From JBOCEF01 sp050586345 (GTDB taxonomy: Bacteria > Pseudomonadota > Alphaproteobacteria > Rhodobacterales > Rhodobacteraceae), in the NCBI RefSeq assembly GCF_050586345.1, contig NZ_JBOCEF010000001.1, forward strand, positions 186,001-250,000: DNA of 64,000 nt, in the 5' to 3' direction. The notes beneath the pieces are model-generated. The model was not told where the DNA came from, made no database searches, and worked only from the letters and a program-made list of their open reading frames with translations. The position numbers and the translations under genes are program-made. Positions 1-9,553 of the stretch are shown piece after piece (the first letter of the stretch is position 1; every line of letters starts with the position of its first letter).

Positions 1-1
1 A

Positions 2-673
2 TTCGCGGGCGTCAACTACTATGACGGCCAGGGCTTCATGATCCGCAAGGACATGGGCGTGACCTCGGCGAAAGAGCTCGACGGCGCCACCGTCTGCATC
101 CAGACCGGCACCACCACCGAGCTGAACCTGGCCGACTTCTTCCGCATCAACGGCATGACCTACGACCCGGTTCCGGTCGAGACCAACGCCGAGGCGCTGC
201 AGAAGTACCAGGCCAACGCCTGCGACGTGTTCACCACCGACGCCTCGGCGCTCGCCGCCTCGCGCTCGACCTTCGAGACCCCGGCCGATCACATGATCCT
301 GCCGGAGATCATCTCCAAGGAGCCGCTCGGGCCGCTCGTGCGCCATGGCGACAACGAGTGGGGCGACATCGTCCGCTGGTCGCTCAACGCGCTGATCATC
401 GCCGAGGAGCTGGGCGTGACGTCCGAGAACGTCGACGAGATGGCCAAGGGCACCAACAACCCTGAGATCAACCGCCTGCTGGGCGCCGAGGGCGAGTACG
501 GCGCGATGATGGGCCTCGAGGCCGACTGGGCCGTGAAGGTGATCAAGGCCGGCGGCAACTACGGCGAGCTGTTCGACAAGTATATCGGCGAAGAGACCCC
601 GATCGGCCTGGCGCGCGGCCTGAACGCGCTCTGGACCCAGGGCGGCATCCTCTACGCTCCGCCGTTCCGTTGA
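2..673 (+). CDS. aapJ: General L-amino acid ABC transporter, periplasmic binding protein (C-terminal part)
   Basis: This is the last 223 codons of a periplasmic polar-amino-acid binding protein (SBP_bac_3 family). The 5' part, with signal peptide and first lobe, lies before the window. The visible part has the second-lobe pattern of the family: an ATVCIQTGTTTE strand-loop near the start, ACDVFTTDASALAASR, and a C-terminal NALWTQGGILYAPPFR. It should deliver polar or acidic amino acids to the AapQMP membrane complex encoded immediately downstream. The Rhodobacter equivalent is BztA (glutamate, glutamine, aspartate, asparagine). Identification is strong from sequence and operon order. The exact substrate range is inferred. 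Confidence 0.9.
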   Translation, partial: FAGVNYYDGQGFMIRKDMGVTSAKELDGATVCIQTGTTTELNLADFFRINGMTYDPVPVETNAEALQKYQANACDVFTTDASALAASRSTFETPADHMILPEIISKEPLGPLVRHGDNEWGDIVRWSLNALIIAEELGVTSENVDEMAKGTNNPEINRLLGAEGEYGAMMGLEADWAVKVIKAGGNYGELFDKYIGEETPIGLARGLNALWTQGGILYAPPFR

Positions 674-691
674 TCTGAACCGACGACCCGG

Positions 692-715
692 GGGCGGGCG
701 CGCAAGCGCCCGCCC
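692..715 (+). promoter_or_regulatory. Intercistronic stem-loop between aapJ and aapQ
   Basis: A perfect 10-bp stem (GGGCGGGCGC / GCGCCCGCCC) with a GCAA tetraloop lies 18 nt after the aapJ stop. No long T-run follows. Such hairpins between a binding-protein gene and its permease genes commonly protect the upstream mRNA or cause partial termination, giving excess binding protein. That role is inferred; the stem itself is plain in the sequence. Confidence 0.6.
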
Positions 716-843
716 TCTCGCCTTCCACGGGCGGAAAACAGGCATAACGCGCCGCGCTGCGCACGCCGGGCCAACCGGCGGCGCGTCTCCTCGGGGAAGG
801 ACCGCGCGGACGCATCCAACGACAGGCTGAGGGGTATTCGCGG

Positions 844-2583
844 ATGACGACCAACGTCACCAATCCGCCGGCCCAGTCATTCCATCTCGGGATGCTCTGG
901 ACCGACACGCGCTACCGATCCATCACGATCCAGTTCATCGCGCTGTGCATCGTGTTCGCCGCTGGCTACTACGTCGTCGGCAACGTGATCGACAATCTCG
1001 CGGCATTGGGCAAGGAGTTCGGCTTCAACTTCATGACCCAGCCGGCGAGCTATGACATCAACCAGCAGCTCATCGAGTATGACAGCCGCGAAAGCCACGC
1101 GCGCGCGGCGGTGCTCGGGATGCTCAACACGCTGCTCGTCGCCGTCACCGGCTGCTTCCTGGCCACGGTGATCGGCGTGCTGGCGGGCGTCGGGCGGCTC
1201 TCGAAGAACTGGCTCGTCGCCAAGCTGATGACCGTCTACATCGAGACGATCCGCAACATCCCGGTGCTGATCCAGATCCTGCTGATCTCGGCCGTGATCA
1301 ACGAGACGCTGCCGCAGCCGCGCGACTTCCGCGGCGCCGACGCCGAGGCGTCGATGTTCCTCGACGCCTTCGCCTTCACCGGCCGCGGCTTCTACGCCCC
1401 GGCGCCGGTCTGGAACGAGGGCTCCTACCTCGTGGTCTGGGCGCTGGTCGCGGGCGTGATCGCCGCCATCGTCTATGGCCGCTGGGCGGTGAAACGCCAG
1501 CAGGAGACGGGGCAGGAGCTGCCGATCTTCCCGGTCAAGGCCGGCCTGATCCTGGGCTTTCCGTTCATCATGTTCTTCATCGCGGGCATGCCCATCGGGC
1601 TGGAATACCCCGAGCTGAAGGGCTTCAATTTCCGCGGCGGCATCTTCGCGCGCGACAGCTACGTGGCGCTGACGCTGGCGCTGGCGATCTACACCGGCGC
1701 CTTCATCGCCGAGAACGTGCGCGCCGGCATCCAGGCGGTCAGCAAGGGCCAGTCCGAGGCCGCGGGCGCGCTGGGCCTGCGCCAGGGCAAGACCATGTCG
1801 CTGGTGATCCTGCCGCAGGCGCTGCGCATCATCATCCCGCCGATGATCTCGCAGTACCTCAACCTCACCAAGAACTCCTCGCTGGCGCTGCTGGTGGGCT
1901 ACATGGACGTCACCGGCACGCTGGGGGGCATCTCGCTCAACCAGACGGGGCGCGAGTTCGAGTGCCTGTTCCTGCTGATGGCCTTCTACCTGGCGGTGTC
2001 GCTGTCGATCTCGGCGATCATGAACCTCTACAACCAGAACGCCCAGCTGGTGGAGCGGACCTCGGCCACCGGCCTCGGGATCTCGCTGCGCAGCTTCGTC
2101 GACGGCGCGGTGGGCAAGTGGGACAACCTCAAGAAGGGCGACGCCAAGATGCAGCCGGGCTACGGCATCCGGCTGGAGATGAACCTGATCTGGCTGTTCT
2201 ACGGCTTCGCGCTGGTGGCGATGCTCAACTACATCTTCATCATGCACGCCTCCGAGGCGCGGCCGCCCTATTATGACTGGCCGACCTCGATGCAGGTCGG
2301 GGGGCTGCTGCTGACCCTGACCAGCTTCGGCGCGCTGATCACCTGCCTCTTCAAGAACGCGCGGTTCGTGGACCTCGCGGGGCTCGACCTGGTGGCCTTC
2401 CTCTTCGCCTTCGCGGTCGGCTTCGACCTCGACGGCGCGGCGGCGGCGCTGCTGGGCGACATGGCCCCGGCGGGCGTGACGCTGCTGGTCGGCGGCCTCG
2501 TCGCCCGGGTGGCCATCGTGCTCTACACCCTGTTCGGGGCGCGCCCGAACCTGACCTTCTTCCACCGCGTGCGGAGGGCCTGA
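844..2583 (+). CDS. aapQ: General L-amino acid ABC transporter permease AapQ, with C-terminal membrane extension
   Basis: Inner-membrane permease of the His/Glu/Gln type (579 aa). It has an N-terminal membrane segment at about residues 20-50, the transport core from about 95 on, and the EAA loop EAAGALGLRQGKTMSLVILP at about 302-321, which contacts the AapP ATPase. The family normally ends just after a MNLYN...LVER motif, found here near residue 393-405. This protein continues for about 175 more residues with roughly four further hydrophobic segments. It is therefore much longer than the approximately 400-430 residues usual for AapQ/BztB. The gene starts at an ATG preceded by GAGGGG and ends 3 nt before aapM. 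The extension is read directly from an uninterrupted frame; its function is unknown. Confidence 0.9.
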   Translation: MTTNVTNPPAQSFHLGMLWTDTRYRSITIQFIALCIVFAAGYYVVGNVIDNLAALGKEFGFNFMTQPASYDINQQLIEYDSRESHARAAVLGMLNTLLVAVTGCFLATVIGVLAGVGRLSKNWLVAKLMTVYIETIRNIPVLIQILLISAVINETLPQPRDFRGADAEASMFLDAFAFTGRGFYAPAPVWNEGSYLVVWALVAGVIAAIVYGRWAVKRQQETGQELPIFPVKAGLILGFPFIMFFIAGMPIGLEYPELKGFNFRGGIFARDSYVALTLALAIYTGAFIAENVRAGIQAVSKGQSEAAGALGLRQGKTMSLVILPQALRIIIPPMISQYLNLTKNSSLALLVGYMDVTGTLGGISLNQTGREFECLFLLMAFYLAVSLSISAIMNLYNQNAQLVERTSATGLGISLRSFVDGAVGKWDNLKKGDAKMQPGYGIRLEMNLIWLFYGFALVAMLNYIFIMHASEARPPYYDWPTSMQVGGLLLTLTSFGALITCLFKNARFVDLAGLDLVAFLFAFAVGFDLDGAAAALLGDMAPAGVTLLVGGLVARVAIVLYTLFGARPNLTFFHRVRRA

Positions 2584-2586
2584 GCC

Positions 2587-3885
2587 ATGACGGACAACAA
2601 CGTCGCCTGGGTGGCCGAGGGCTCGATCCCGCCCTCGCCGCCCCCCGCCGGGGAAACCGGCCCGATCCGCTGGGCGCGGGAGAACCTGTTCCTCGGGCCC
2701 GTCAACAGCGTCATCACCATCGTCGCGTCGATCTTCATCACCTGGGGGGTGCTCGCGCTCCTGCAGTGGGCGGTGTTCGACGCGGTGGTCAACGCCTCGT
2801 CCCTGGCCGAGTGCCGGGAGGTGAACCCGCACGGCGCCTGCTGGGCGGTGATCGTGGAGCGGTTCGACCAGTTCCTGTTCGGGTTCTACCCTGAAGAACT
2901 GCGCTGGCGGCCGAGCCTGGCGTTCGCGCTGCTGCTCGTGGCCCTCTACTTCGCGCTGACGGACAATGCGCCGTTCCGCGCGCAGGGGCTGATCTTCGCC
3001 GGGGTCTACCCGCTGATCGCCTTCTTCCTGATCTGGGGCGGGCCGATCCTGTCGGTTCTGGCCTTCGCGGCGGGCATCACCATCCTGTTCGCCGCGGTGA
3101 TCTATGGCGGGCGCTTCATCCCCACGGCCTTCGCGCTGCCGATCGGCGCGGTGGCGGCGGTCGCGTGGCTGCTGTTCATCCCCGGCCTCTTCGCCTCTTC
3201 GCCGGGCGTCGACTTCGTCGGCCCGGGTCTCGAGGAAGTGGAATCCCGCCAGCTGGGCGGCTTCCTTCTGGCGCTGATCATCGGCGTCGCGGGCATCGTG
3301 CTGTCGCTGCCCATCGGCGTGCTGCTGGCGCTGGGCCGCCGCTCGGGGCTGTTCTTCATCCAGACGCTCTGCGTGGTGTTCATCGAGTTCATCCGCGGCG
3401 TGCCGCTGATCACGCTGCTGTTCGTGGCGAACTCGGTCCTGGCCTATTTCTTCCCGCCGGGCTCCTCGCTCGACCTGATCCTGCGCGTCGTGATCATGGT
3501 GACCATGTTCGCGTCGGCCTACATGGCCGAGGTGATCCGCGGCGGCCTCGCGGCGCTGCCCTCGGGCCAGCAGGAGGCGGCGGATTCGCTGGGCCTCGAC
3601 TACTGGAAGTCGATCCGGCTGATCATCATGCCCCAGGCGCTGAAGATCTCGATCCCCAACATCGTGTCCACGTTCATCGGCCTCTTCAAGGACACCACGC
3701 TGGTGGTGGTCATCGGCCTTCTGGACCCGATCGGCCTCATCTCCGCCATCCGCGGCGACAGCAACTGGAACGGCATCGTGTGGGAGTTCTACGTCTTCGT
3801 CGGCGCGTTCTTCTTCGTGGTCTGTTTCGCCATGTCCCGCTACTCGCAATATCTCGAGCGCAAGCTCGCCACCGACCATCGCTGA
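2587..3885 (+). CDS. aapM: General L-amino acid ABC transporter permease AapM
   Basis: Second permease of the Aap/Bzt importer (432 aa, close to the length I recall for Rhodobacter BztC). Several hydrophobic segments precede the conserved core. The family EAA loop is clear at about residues 330-350 (QEAADSLGLDYWKSIRLIIMPQ). It pairs with AapQ to form the membrane channel for polar amino acids. The ATG lies 3 nt after the aapQ stop, so translation is probably coupled. The next gene, aapP, begins 13 nt after its stop. Confidence 0.92.
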   Translation: MTDNNVAWVAEGSIPPSPPPAGETGPIRWARENLFLGPVNSVITIVASIFITWGVLALLQWAVFDAVVNASSLAECREVNPHGACWAVIVERFDQFLFGFYPEELRWRPSLAFALLLVALYFALTDNAPFRAQGLIFAGVYPLIAFFLIWGGPILSVLAFAAGITILFAAVIYGGRFIPTAFALPIGAVAAVAWLLFIPGLFASSPGVDFVGPGLEEVESRQLGGFLLALIIGVAGIVLSLPIGVLLALGRRSGLFFIQTLCVVFIEFIRGVPLITLLFVANSVLAYFFPPGSSLDLILRVVIMVTMFASAYMAEVIRGGLAALPSGQQEAADSLGLDYWKSIRLIIMPQALKISIPNIVSTFIGLFKDTTLVVVIGLLDPIGLISAIRGDSNWNGIVWEFYVFVGAFFFVVCFAMSRYSQYLERKLATDHR

Positions 3886-3897
3886 GGAGAATTGATC

Positions 3898-4686
3898 ATG
3901 ACCATGGCGGAAGAACGCACCATCGACCGCGCCCGTATGGCCGTCTCCGACGAGGTGGCGATCCAGATCACCGGGATGAACAAGTGGTACGGGGAATTCC
4001 ACGTGCTGCGGGACATCAACCTGACGGTGAACCGGGGCGAGCGGATCGTGATCTGCGGGCCCTCGGGGTCCGGCAAGTCCACGCTGATCCGCTGCATCAA
4101 CCGGCTGGAGGAGCACCAGGCGGGCAGCATCGTGGTGGACGGGACCGAGCTGACCTCGGATCTGAAGAACATCGACACGATCCGGCGCGAGGTGGGGATG
4201 TGCTTCCAGCACTTCAACCTGTTCCCGCACCTGACCATCCTCGAGAACTGCACCCTCGCCCCGATCCACGTGCGCAAGATCCCCAAGCGCCAGGCCGAGG
4301 CGACGGCGATGGAGTATCTCGAGAAGGTCAAGATCCCCGACCAGGCCCACAAGTACCCGGGCCAGCTGTCGGGCGGCCAGCAGCAGCGCGTGGCGATCGC
4401 CCGTTCGCTGTGCATGAAGCCGCGGATCATGCTGTTCGACGAGCCGACCTCGGCGCTTGATCCGGAGATGATCAAGGAGGTGCTCGACACCATGATCGAG
4501 CTGGCCGAGGAGGGGATGACCATGCTGTGCGTGACGCACGAGATGGGCTTCGCCCGGCAGGTCGCGAACCGGGTGATCTTCATGGATGCAGGCCAGGTGG
4601 TGGAGCAGAACGAGCCGGAGGCCTTCTTCAACAACCCGCAGTCGGACCGCACCAAGCTGTTCCTGTCCCAGATCCTGGGCCACTGA
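3898..4686 (+). CDS. aapP: General L-amino acid ABC transporter ATP-binding protein AapP
   Basis: Cytoplasmic ATPase of the Aap importer (262 aa from this start). Walker A is GPSGSGKST, the signature is LSGGQQQRVAIARSL, Walker B is IMLFDEPTSALDPE, and the switch histidine sits in VTHEMGF. AGGAG at 3885-3889 is correctly spaced for the ATG at 3898; a TTG at 3892 in the same frame is too close to it. It closes the operon and is followed by a strong terminator. Confidence 0.95.
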   Translation: MTMAEERTIDRARMAVSDEVAIQITGMNKWYGEFHVLRDINLTVNRGERIVICGPSGSGKSTLIRCINRLEEHQAGSIVVDGTELTSDLKNIDTIRREVGMCFQHFNLFPHLTILENCTLAPIHVRKIPKRQAEATAMEYLEKVKIPDQAHKYPGQLSGGQQQRVAIARSLCMKPRIMLFDEPTSALDPEMIKEVLDTMIELAEEGMTMLCVTHEMGFARQVANRVIFMDAGQVVEQNEPEAFFNNPQSDRTKLFLSQILGH

Positions 4687-4734
4687 GCGGCGCGCCCTTC
4701 AGCGGGGGGACGCCCCCCCGCACCCCCCGAATCC

Positions 4735-4770
4735 AAAACGCCCCGCGGCAGGCAAACCGCGGGGCGTTTT
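4735..4770 (+). terminator. Rho-independent terminator of the aap operon
   Basis: A perfect 14-bp inverted repeat starting AAAACGCCCC and ending GGGGCGTTTT, with an 8-nt loop, lies about 50 nt after the aapP stop. Because of the A-run on its left arm it can act in both directions, so it may also serve the convergent phnA-like gene. Confidence 0.9.
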
Positions 4771-4875
4771 CCATTCTGCGCCCCCCGACCAAGGGGAGGT
4801 GGGGGAGCGCGAGGGGGAGGAGGGGGCTGGCCCCCTCCTCCCCCTCGCATCGCCGCGCCAGCGGCGAAGGAGCCG

Positions 4876-5463
4876 TCAGCCCGATTTCTTGACGTAAGCG
4901 CAGACGATATAGATCTGCTGCCCGTTCACCCGCCCCGAGAAATGGGTGGGGTCGTCGGGCACCAGCGAGATCCCGCGCACCGCCGTGCCGCGCTTGGCGG
5001 TGAAGCCGCCGCCCTTCACGGGCAGGTCCTTGATCAGGGTGACCGTATCCCCGTTCGACAGCAGCGCGCCGTTGGCGTCGCGATGCTCCACCCCCGCCTC
5101 GGGGGCCGCGATGCGCCCCGCCTCGGCCCAGGCCAGCGTCTCGTCATCGAGGTAGAGCATGTCGAGCGCCTCGGCCGCCCAGGCCTCGGCCTTCAGCCGG
5201 TCGAGCACCCGCCAGGCCGTGCCCTGCACCGCGGGGACCGGGGTCCACATCGCGTCGGTGACCGGCTTCCAGTGATCGGCCTCGAACGGGGCCTCGCCCG
5301 CCAGCTGCGCCGCGCAGGTCCCGCAGGCCGCCAGGGCGCCCTCGGCCCCCGCAGGGGCGCCGGCCACGTCGATCACCGAGAGGGGCGCCGCCTGCGTCTC
5401 GGGCGCCCCGCACAGCTCGCACGCGCCGTTCGCGCGGGCGCGCACATCATCTTCCATCGCCAT
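4876..5463 (-). CDS. PhnA-domain zinc-ribbon protein
   Basis: Cytoplasmic protein (195 aa) with the PhnA/YjdM architecture. An N-terminal zinc ribbon has CELC near residue 14 and a second pair, CGTC, about 35 residues later. The C-terminal PhnA domain contains SNGDTVTLIKDLPVKG and ends near YIVCAYVKKSG. Despite the historical name, PhnA-domain proteins are not part of the C-P lyase and their role is undefined. The start was placed at the MAMEDD methionine, 7 nt after GGGAG on the minus strand; the frame stays open another 55 codons upstream but encodes only low-complexity Arg/Pro/Ala residues. No functional partner is evident in the neighbours. Confidence 0.85.
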   Translation of the reverse strand: MAMEDDVRARANGACELCGAPETQAAPLSVIDVAGAPAGAEGALAACGTCAAQLAGEAPFEADHWKPVTDAMWTPVPAVQGTAWRVLDRLKAEAWAAEALDMLYLDDETLAWAEAGRIAAPEAGVEHRDANGALLSNGDTVTLIKDLPVKGGGFTAKRGTAVRGISLVPDDPTHFSGRVNGQQIYIVCAYVKKSG

Positions 5464-5741
5464 GCCGTGTCTCCCTGGCCGCGTCTCCGCCCGGCGCCGG
5501 GCCGGGATCGGGGCGGGGTGTAGCAGCAAGCCGCCCGCCCGGCCACGCGCCCCGGACGCGCAGGGGGCGGAGCAGGCGATGCGCAGGGGCCGGGGCAGGG
5601 GGCGGGGCGCAAGCCGCTTGCGCCGCATTTCGGACGCCTTGCGCGTTTCCGCCCCCTCGTCTAAGAGCGGGGCGGTTTGAATCGGGGCCCCGCGCGCGCG
5701 GTGACGCGGCGTCGGCCCCGCCCGGAAGAAGGCGTCGCGCC

Positions 5742-6989
5742 ATGCCCAGACTGGTGATGAAATTCGGCGGCACCTCGGTCGCCGACCTGGACAAGATCCG
5801 GAACGCGGCCGCCAAGGTGAAACGCGAGGTCGACGCGGGCTACGAAGTGGCCGTGATCGTCTCGGCCATGTCCGGCAAGACCAACGAGCTGGTCGGCTGG
5901 GTCAAGGACGCGTCCAACCCGCCCGGCGCCAACTCTCCCGGCTTCTACGACGCGCGCGAATACGACGCCGTGGTGGCGTCGGGCGAGCAGGTGACCTCCG
6001 GCCTCATGGCGCTGGTGCTGCAGGAAATGGGCGTCCCGGCCCGGTCCTGGCAGGGCTGGCAGGTGCCGCTGCGCACCACCGCCGCCCACGGCGCCGCGCG
6101 GATCGAGACGATCGAGACCGAGCTTCTGGACCAGAAATTCGAAGAGGGGCTGCACGCCGTGATCGCCGGCTTCCAGGGCATCGGTCCGGACGGGCGCATC
6201 ACCACCCTCGGGCGCGGCGGCTCGGACACCACCGCGGTGGCCTTCGCGGCCGCCCTCGGGGCCGCGCGCTGCGACATCTACACCGACGTGGACGGGGTCT
6301 ACACCACCGATCCGCGGATCGAGAAACGCGCCCGCAAGCTCGACCGCATCTCGTATGAAGAGATGCTGGAGCTCGCCAGCCTCGGCGCGAAAGTCCTGCA
6401 GACCCGCTCGGTGGAGCTGGCGCTGCGCTACAAGGTGCCGCTGATGGTGCGGTCGAGCTTCAACGACGAGCCCGGCACGCTGGTCTGCGACGAGGAGGAC
6501 ATCATGGAATCGAAAGTTGTCAGCGGCGTCGCCTACCAGCGCGACGAGGCGAAGATCACCCTGATGGAGGTGGAGGACCGCCCCGGCGTCGCCGCCGCCA
6601 TCTTCGGCCCGCTGGCCGAGGCGGGGATCAACGTGGACATGATCGTCCAGAACATCTCCGAAGAAGGTCGCACCGACATGACCTTCTCCTGCCCCGAGGA
6701 CCAGGTCGCCCTGGCCAAGAAGGCGCTGGACGGCGCCGCCGGGCGCGGCGAGATCGCCTGGCGCGACATGGTCACCGAGGACGACGTGGCCAAGGTGTCG
6801 GTCGTCGGCATCGGCATGCGCTCCCACGCCGGCGTCGCGCAGAAGATGTTCAAGGCGCTGGCCGCCGAGAACATCAACATCAAGGTCATCACCACCTCCG
6901 AGATCAAGGTCTCGGTGCTGGTCGAGCGCAAGTACATGGAGCTGGCCGTGCAGGCCCTCCACGACGCGTTCGAGCTCGAGAAAGCCTGA
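5742..6989 (+). CDS. lysC: Aspartate kinase
   Basis: Phosphorylates L-aspartate, the first step towards lysine, threonine, methionine and diaminopimelate. The 415-aa protein has the N-terminal KFGGTSVAD motif, a kinase domain to about residue 245 (GRGGSDTTA and YTDVDGVYTTDPR), and two C-terminal ACT domains at about 265-415 where allosteric amino acids bind. Length and motifs are those of a monofunctional, feedback-controlled LysC. The gene lies just upstream of ptsP, an arrangement I know from other alphaproteobacteria. No lysine riboswitch is apparent upstream. Confidence 0.96.
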   Translation: MPRLVMKFGGTSVADLDKIRNAAAKVKREVDAGYEVAVIVSAMSGKTNELVGWVKDASNPPGANSPGFYDAREYDAVVASGEQVTSGLMALVLQEMGVPARSWQGWQVPLRTTAAHGAARIETIETELLDQKFEEGLHAVIAGFQGIGPDGRITTLGRGGSDTTAVAFAAALGAARCDIYTDVDGVYTTDPRIEKRARKLDRISYEEMLELASLGAKVLQTRSVELALRYKVPLMVRSSFNDEPGTLVCDEEDIMESKVVSGVAYQRDEAKITLMEVEDRPGVAAAIFGPLAEAGINVDMIVQNISEEGRTDMTFSCPEDQVALAKKALDGAAGRGEIAWRDMVTEDDVAKVSVVGIGMRSHAGVAQKMFKALAAENINIKVITTSEIKVSVLVERKYMELAVQALHDAFELEKA

Positions 6990-7179
6990 GCGCGCCCCGG
7001 GGGCCCCGCCCCCGGGCGGTCGCCCCCGCCGCCGGGCCGCCTTGCGCGGCCGTGAAGGCGGGGGCCGAGATTTTCCGCGCAGCGGACCCGTCGCCCATGC
7101 TATCCCTTGCCCGGAGAACCGCGGCCGGGGGGCCGGACGGACCCGGGACGCACCCCGGGAAGGATACGGAAACGACGAC

Positions 7180-9450
7180 ATGGCGGATGGAGAGACCACT
7201 CCGCCCGAGGGCGGGTCGCGGCGGCTGCTGAAGCGGCTGTCCGGCGTGATGGCGGAGCCTGGCGACGGCCAGACCCGGCTTGACCGCATCGTGCAGCTCA
7301 TCTCCGACTCGCTGGGGGTCGAGGTGTGCTCGATCTACCTGCGCCGGGGCGAACGCACGCTCGAGCTGTGCGCCACCGAGGGCCTGAAGGCCGAGGCGGT
7401 GCACATGGCCCGCCTGCAGGTGGGCCAGGGCCTTGTCGGCCGCATCGCCGAGCGCGAGGAGCCCGTCGTCACCGCCGACGCGCAGAACGAGCGCGGCTTC
7501 CGCTACCTGCCCGAGACCGGCGAGGAGATCTACCACGCCTTCGCCGGCGTGCCGATCCAGCGCCTCGGCGCCGTGCTCGGCGTCCTCGTGATCCAGAACC
7601 GCGACAGCCGCGTCTATACCGAGGACGAGGTCCACGCGCTCGAAGTCATCGCCATGGTTCTGGCCGAGATGACCGAGCTCGGCGCCTTCCTCGGCGAGGG
7701 CGACGTGGACGTGGCGGGGGCGCACAAGCGCCCGTTCTACGCCGCGGGCGTGACGGGGCAGGAGGGGGCCGCCATGGGCGTCGCCTATCTCCACCAGCCG
7801 CGCGTCAACGTGCAGAACCCGGTGGCCGAGGATCCGGCGGTCGAGGCCGCGCGCCTCGAGGCGGCGATGGACGCGCTGCGCGGCGAAGTCGACGACATGC
7901 TCTCCAACGACCTCTTGGGCCATGCCGGGGAGCACCGCGCCGTGCTCGAGGCCTGGCGCCTCTTCGCCCATGACAAGGGCTGGCGGCGGCGGATGATGTC
8001 GTCCATCGAATCCGGCCTCGCCGCCGAGGTGGCGGTGGAGCGCGAGCAGACCTCGATCCGCGCGCGGATGGAGCGGATCCCCGACCCCTACCTGCGCGAG
8101 CGGATGCACGACCTGGACGACCTGTCCAACCGCCTGCTGCGCAAGCTGGCCGGGGACGACCCGGCGCGCGAGGTCCCCGAGGGCGCGGTCCTGGTGGCCC
8201 GCAACATCGGCCCGGGGGAGCTGCTGGACTATGGCAAGAACCTGGCCGGCGTGGTGCTCGAGGAAGGCTCCATCGGCTCCCACGCCGCCATCGTGGCGCG
8301 GGCGCTGGCGCTGCCGATGGTGATCCAGGCCGCGCGCATCACCACCGAGGCGCGCTCGGGCGACCGGATCCTGGTCGACGGCGACGCGGGGGCGGTGCAC
8401 CTGCGCCCGGACGACCACGTGCTGAGCGCGTTCAAGGAGAAGATCTCCATGCGCGCCCAGGCGCAGGAGGTCTACGAGGGGCTGCGCGAGTTGCCCGCGA
8501 TCTCGCTCGACCAGCAGCGGGTCGATTTGCTGATGAACGCGGGGCTGCTGACCGACCTGCCGTCGCTGGCGCCCTCGGGCGCCGACGGGGTGGGCCTCTA
8601 CCGGACCGAGCTGCAGTTCCTGATCCGCGCCAAGGTCCCCAAGCGCAAGCAGCAGGCGGACCTTTACGCGCGGGTGCTGAACTCGGCCGGGGACAAGCCG
8701 GTGACGTTCCGCACGCTCGACATCGGCTCGGACAAGGTGCTGCCTTACATGAAGCGCGACGAGGAGCCGAACCCGGCCCTCGGCTGGCGCGCGGTGCGGG
8801 TGAGCCTGGATCGGCCCAACCTTCTGAAGATGCAGGTGCAGTCGCTGCTGCGCGGGGCGGATGGGCGCGGCTTCAACCTGATGTTCCCGATGATCGCCCA
8901 GGCCTCGGAGTTCGAGGAGGCGAAGGCCATCGTGCGCGGCGAGATCGAGCGCCACCGCGCCGCGGGCCGCCGGGCCCCGGCCTGGCTGAACATCGGCGCG
9001 ATGCTGGAGACGCCGAGCCTCGCCTTCGCGCCGGACAACTTCTTCGAGTCGGCCGATTTCATCTCCATCGGCGGGAACGACCTGAAGCAGTTCTTCTTCG
9101 CCGCGGACCGCGAGAACGAGCGGGTGCGGCGGCGCTACGACACGCTCAACGCCTCGTACCTGAGCTTCATCAGCCTGATCGTGGAGCGCTGCGCGGCGGT
9201 GGGCACGCGCCTGTCCTATTGCGGCGAGGATGCGGGGCGGCCGCTGGAGGCCGCCGCGCTCTGCGCCATGGGGCTGCGCACGCTGTCGATGCGCCCCGCC
9301 TCGATCGGCCCGATCAAGCGCCTGGTGCGCGAGATCCGCTTCGACGAGCTGCGCGCCGAGATCGAGGCTGGCATCGAGGCGGGCGAGGTGAACCTGCGCG
9401 CGCGCCTCGTGGACTGGGCGAAGCGGACCGGGGCGCCGATCTCCTCCTGA
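7180..9450 (+). CDS. ptsP: Phosphoenolpyruvate--protein phosphotransferase PtsP (EI-Ntr)
   Basis: First enzyme of the nitrogen phosphotransferase system, passing phosphate from PEP to NPr and then EIIA-Ntr. At 756 aa it has the expected layout: an N-terminal GAF domain (about 15-170), a PEP-utiliser N domain, the phospho-histidine domain with the active-site SHAAIVARALALP (about 366-378), and a C-terminal PEP-binding TIM barrel (about 430-735) with GVGLYRTELQFL and the late ISIGGNDLKQF. The start is at MADGETTPP, which gives the normal family length; the open frame runs 46 codons further upstream without family character. The presence of a GAF domain distinguishes it from sugar-PTS enzyme I. 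Confidence 0.94.
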   Translation: MADGETTPPEGGSRRLLKRLSGVMAEPGDGQTRLDRIVQLISDSLGVEVCSIYLRRGERTLELCATEGLKAEAVHMARLQVGQGLVGRIAEREEPVVTADAQNERGFRYLPETGEEIYHAFAGVPIQRLGAVLGVLVIQNRDSRVYTEDEVHALEVIAMVLAEMTELGAFLGEGDVDVAGAHKRPFYAAGVTGQEGAAMGVAYLHQPRVNVQNPVAEDPAVEAARLEAAMDALRGEVDDMLSNDLLGHAGEHRAVLEAWRLFAHDKGWRRRMMSSIESGLAAEVAVEREQTSIRARMERIPDPYLRERMHDLDDLSNRLLRKLAGDDPAREVPEGAVLVARNIGPGELLDYGKNLAGVVLEEGSIGSHAAIVARALALPMVIQAARITTEARSGDRILVDGDAGAVHLRPDDHVLSAFKEKISMRAQAQEVYEGLRELPAISLDQQRVDLLMNAGLLTDLPSLAPSGADGVGLYRTELQFLIRAKVPKRKQQADLYARVLNSAGDKPVTFRTLDIGSDKVLPYMKRDEEPNPALGWRAVRVSLDRPNLLKMQVQSLLRGADGRGFNLMFPMIAQASEFEEAKAIVRGEIERHRAAGRRAPAWLNIGAMLETPSLAFAPDNFFESADFISIGGNDLKQFFFAADRENERVRRRYDTLNASYLSFISLIVERCAAVGTRLSYCGEDAGRPLEAAALCAMGLRTLSMRPASIGPIKRLVREIRFDELRAEIEAGIEAGEVNLRARLVDWAKRTGAPISS

Positions 9451-9553
9451 CCCCGCCGCGCGGCCCCGCCCCGGGGCGCGGTTAACCGCCTGTCAGCCAT
9501 TTTTCGGCAGCCTTCCCTGCGGCGCTTCCCGCGGCGCCGCACGGGAGAGACGC

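Noticed and set aside
877..4683. Very long reading frame (over 1200 codons) on the minus strand opposite the aap operon
   Set aside because: It runs antisense to three well-supported transporter genes, is rich in Arg, His, Asp and Gln repeats typical of antisense GC-rich frames, and has no family motif.
5464..5741. Lysine riboswitch upstream of lysC
   Set aside because: The 280-nt gap contains GC-rich inverted repeats but nothing matching the conserved lysine-riboswitch core that I could recognise, and such riboswitches are not expected in this lineage.
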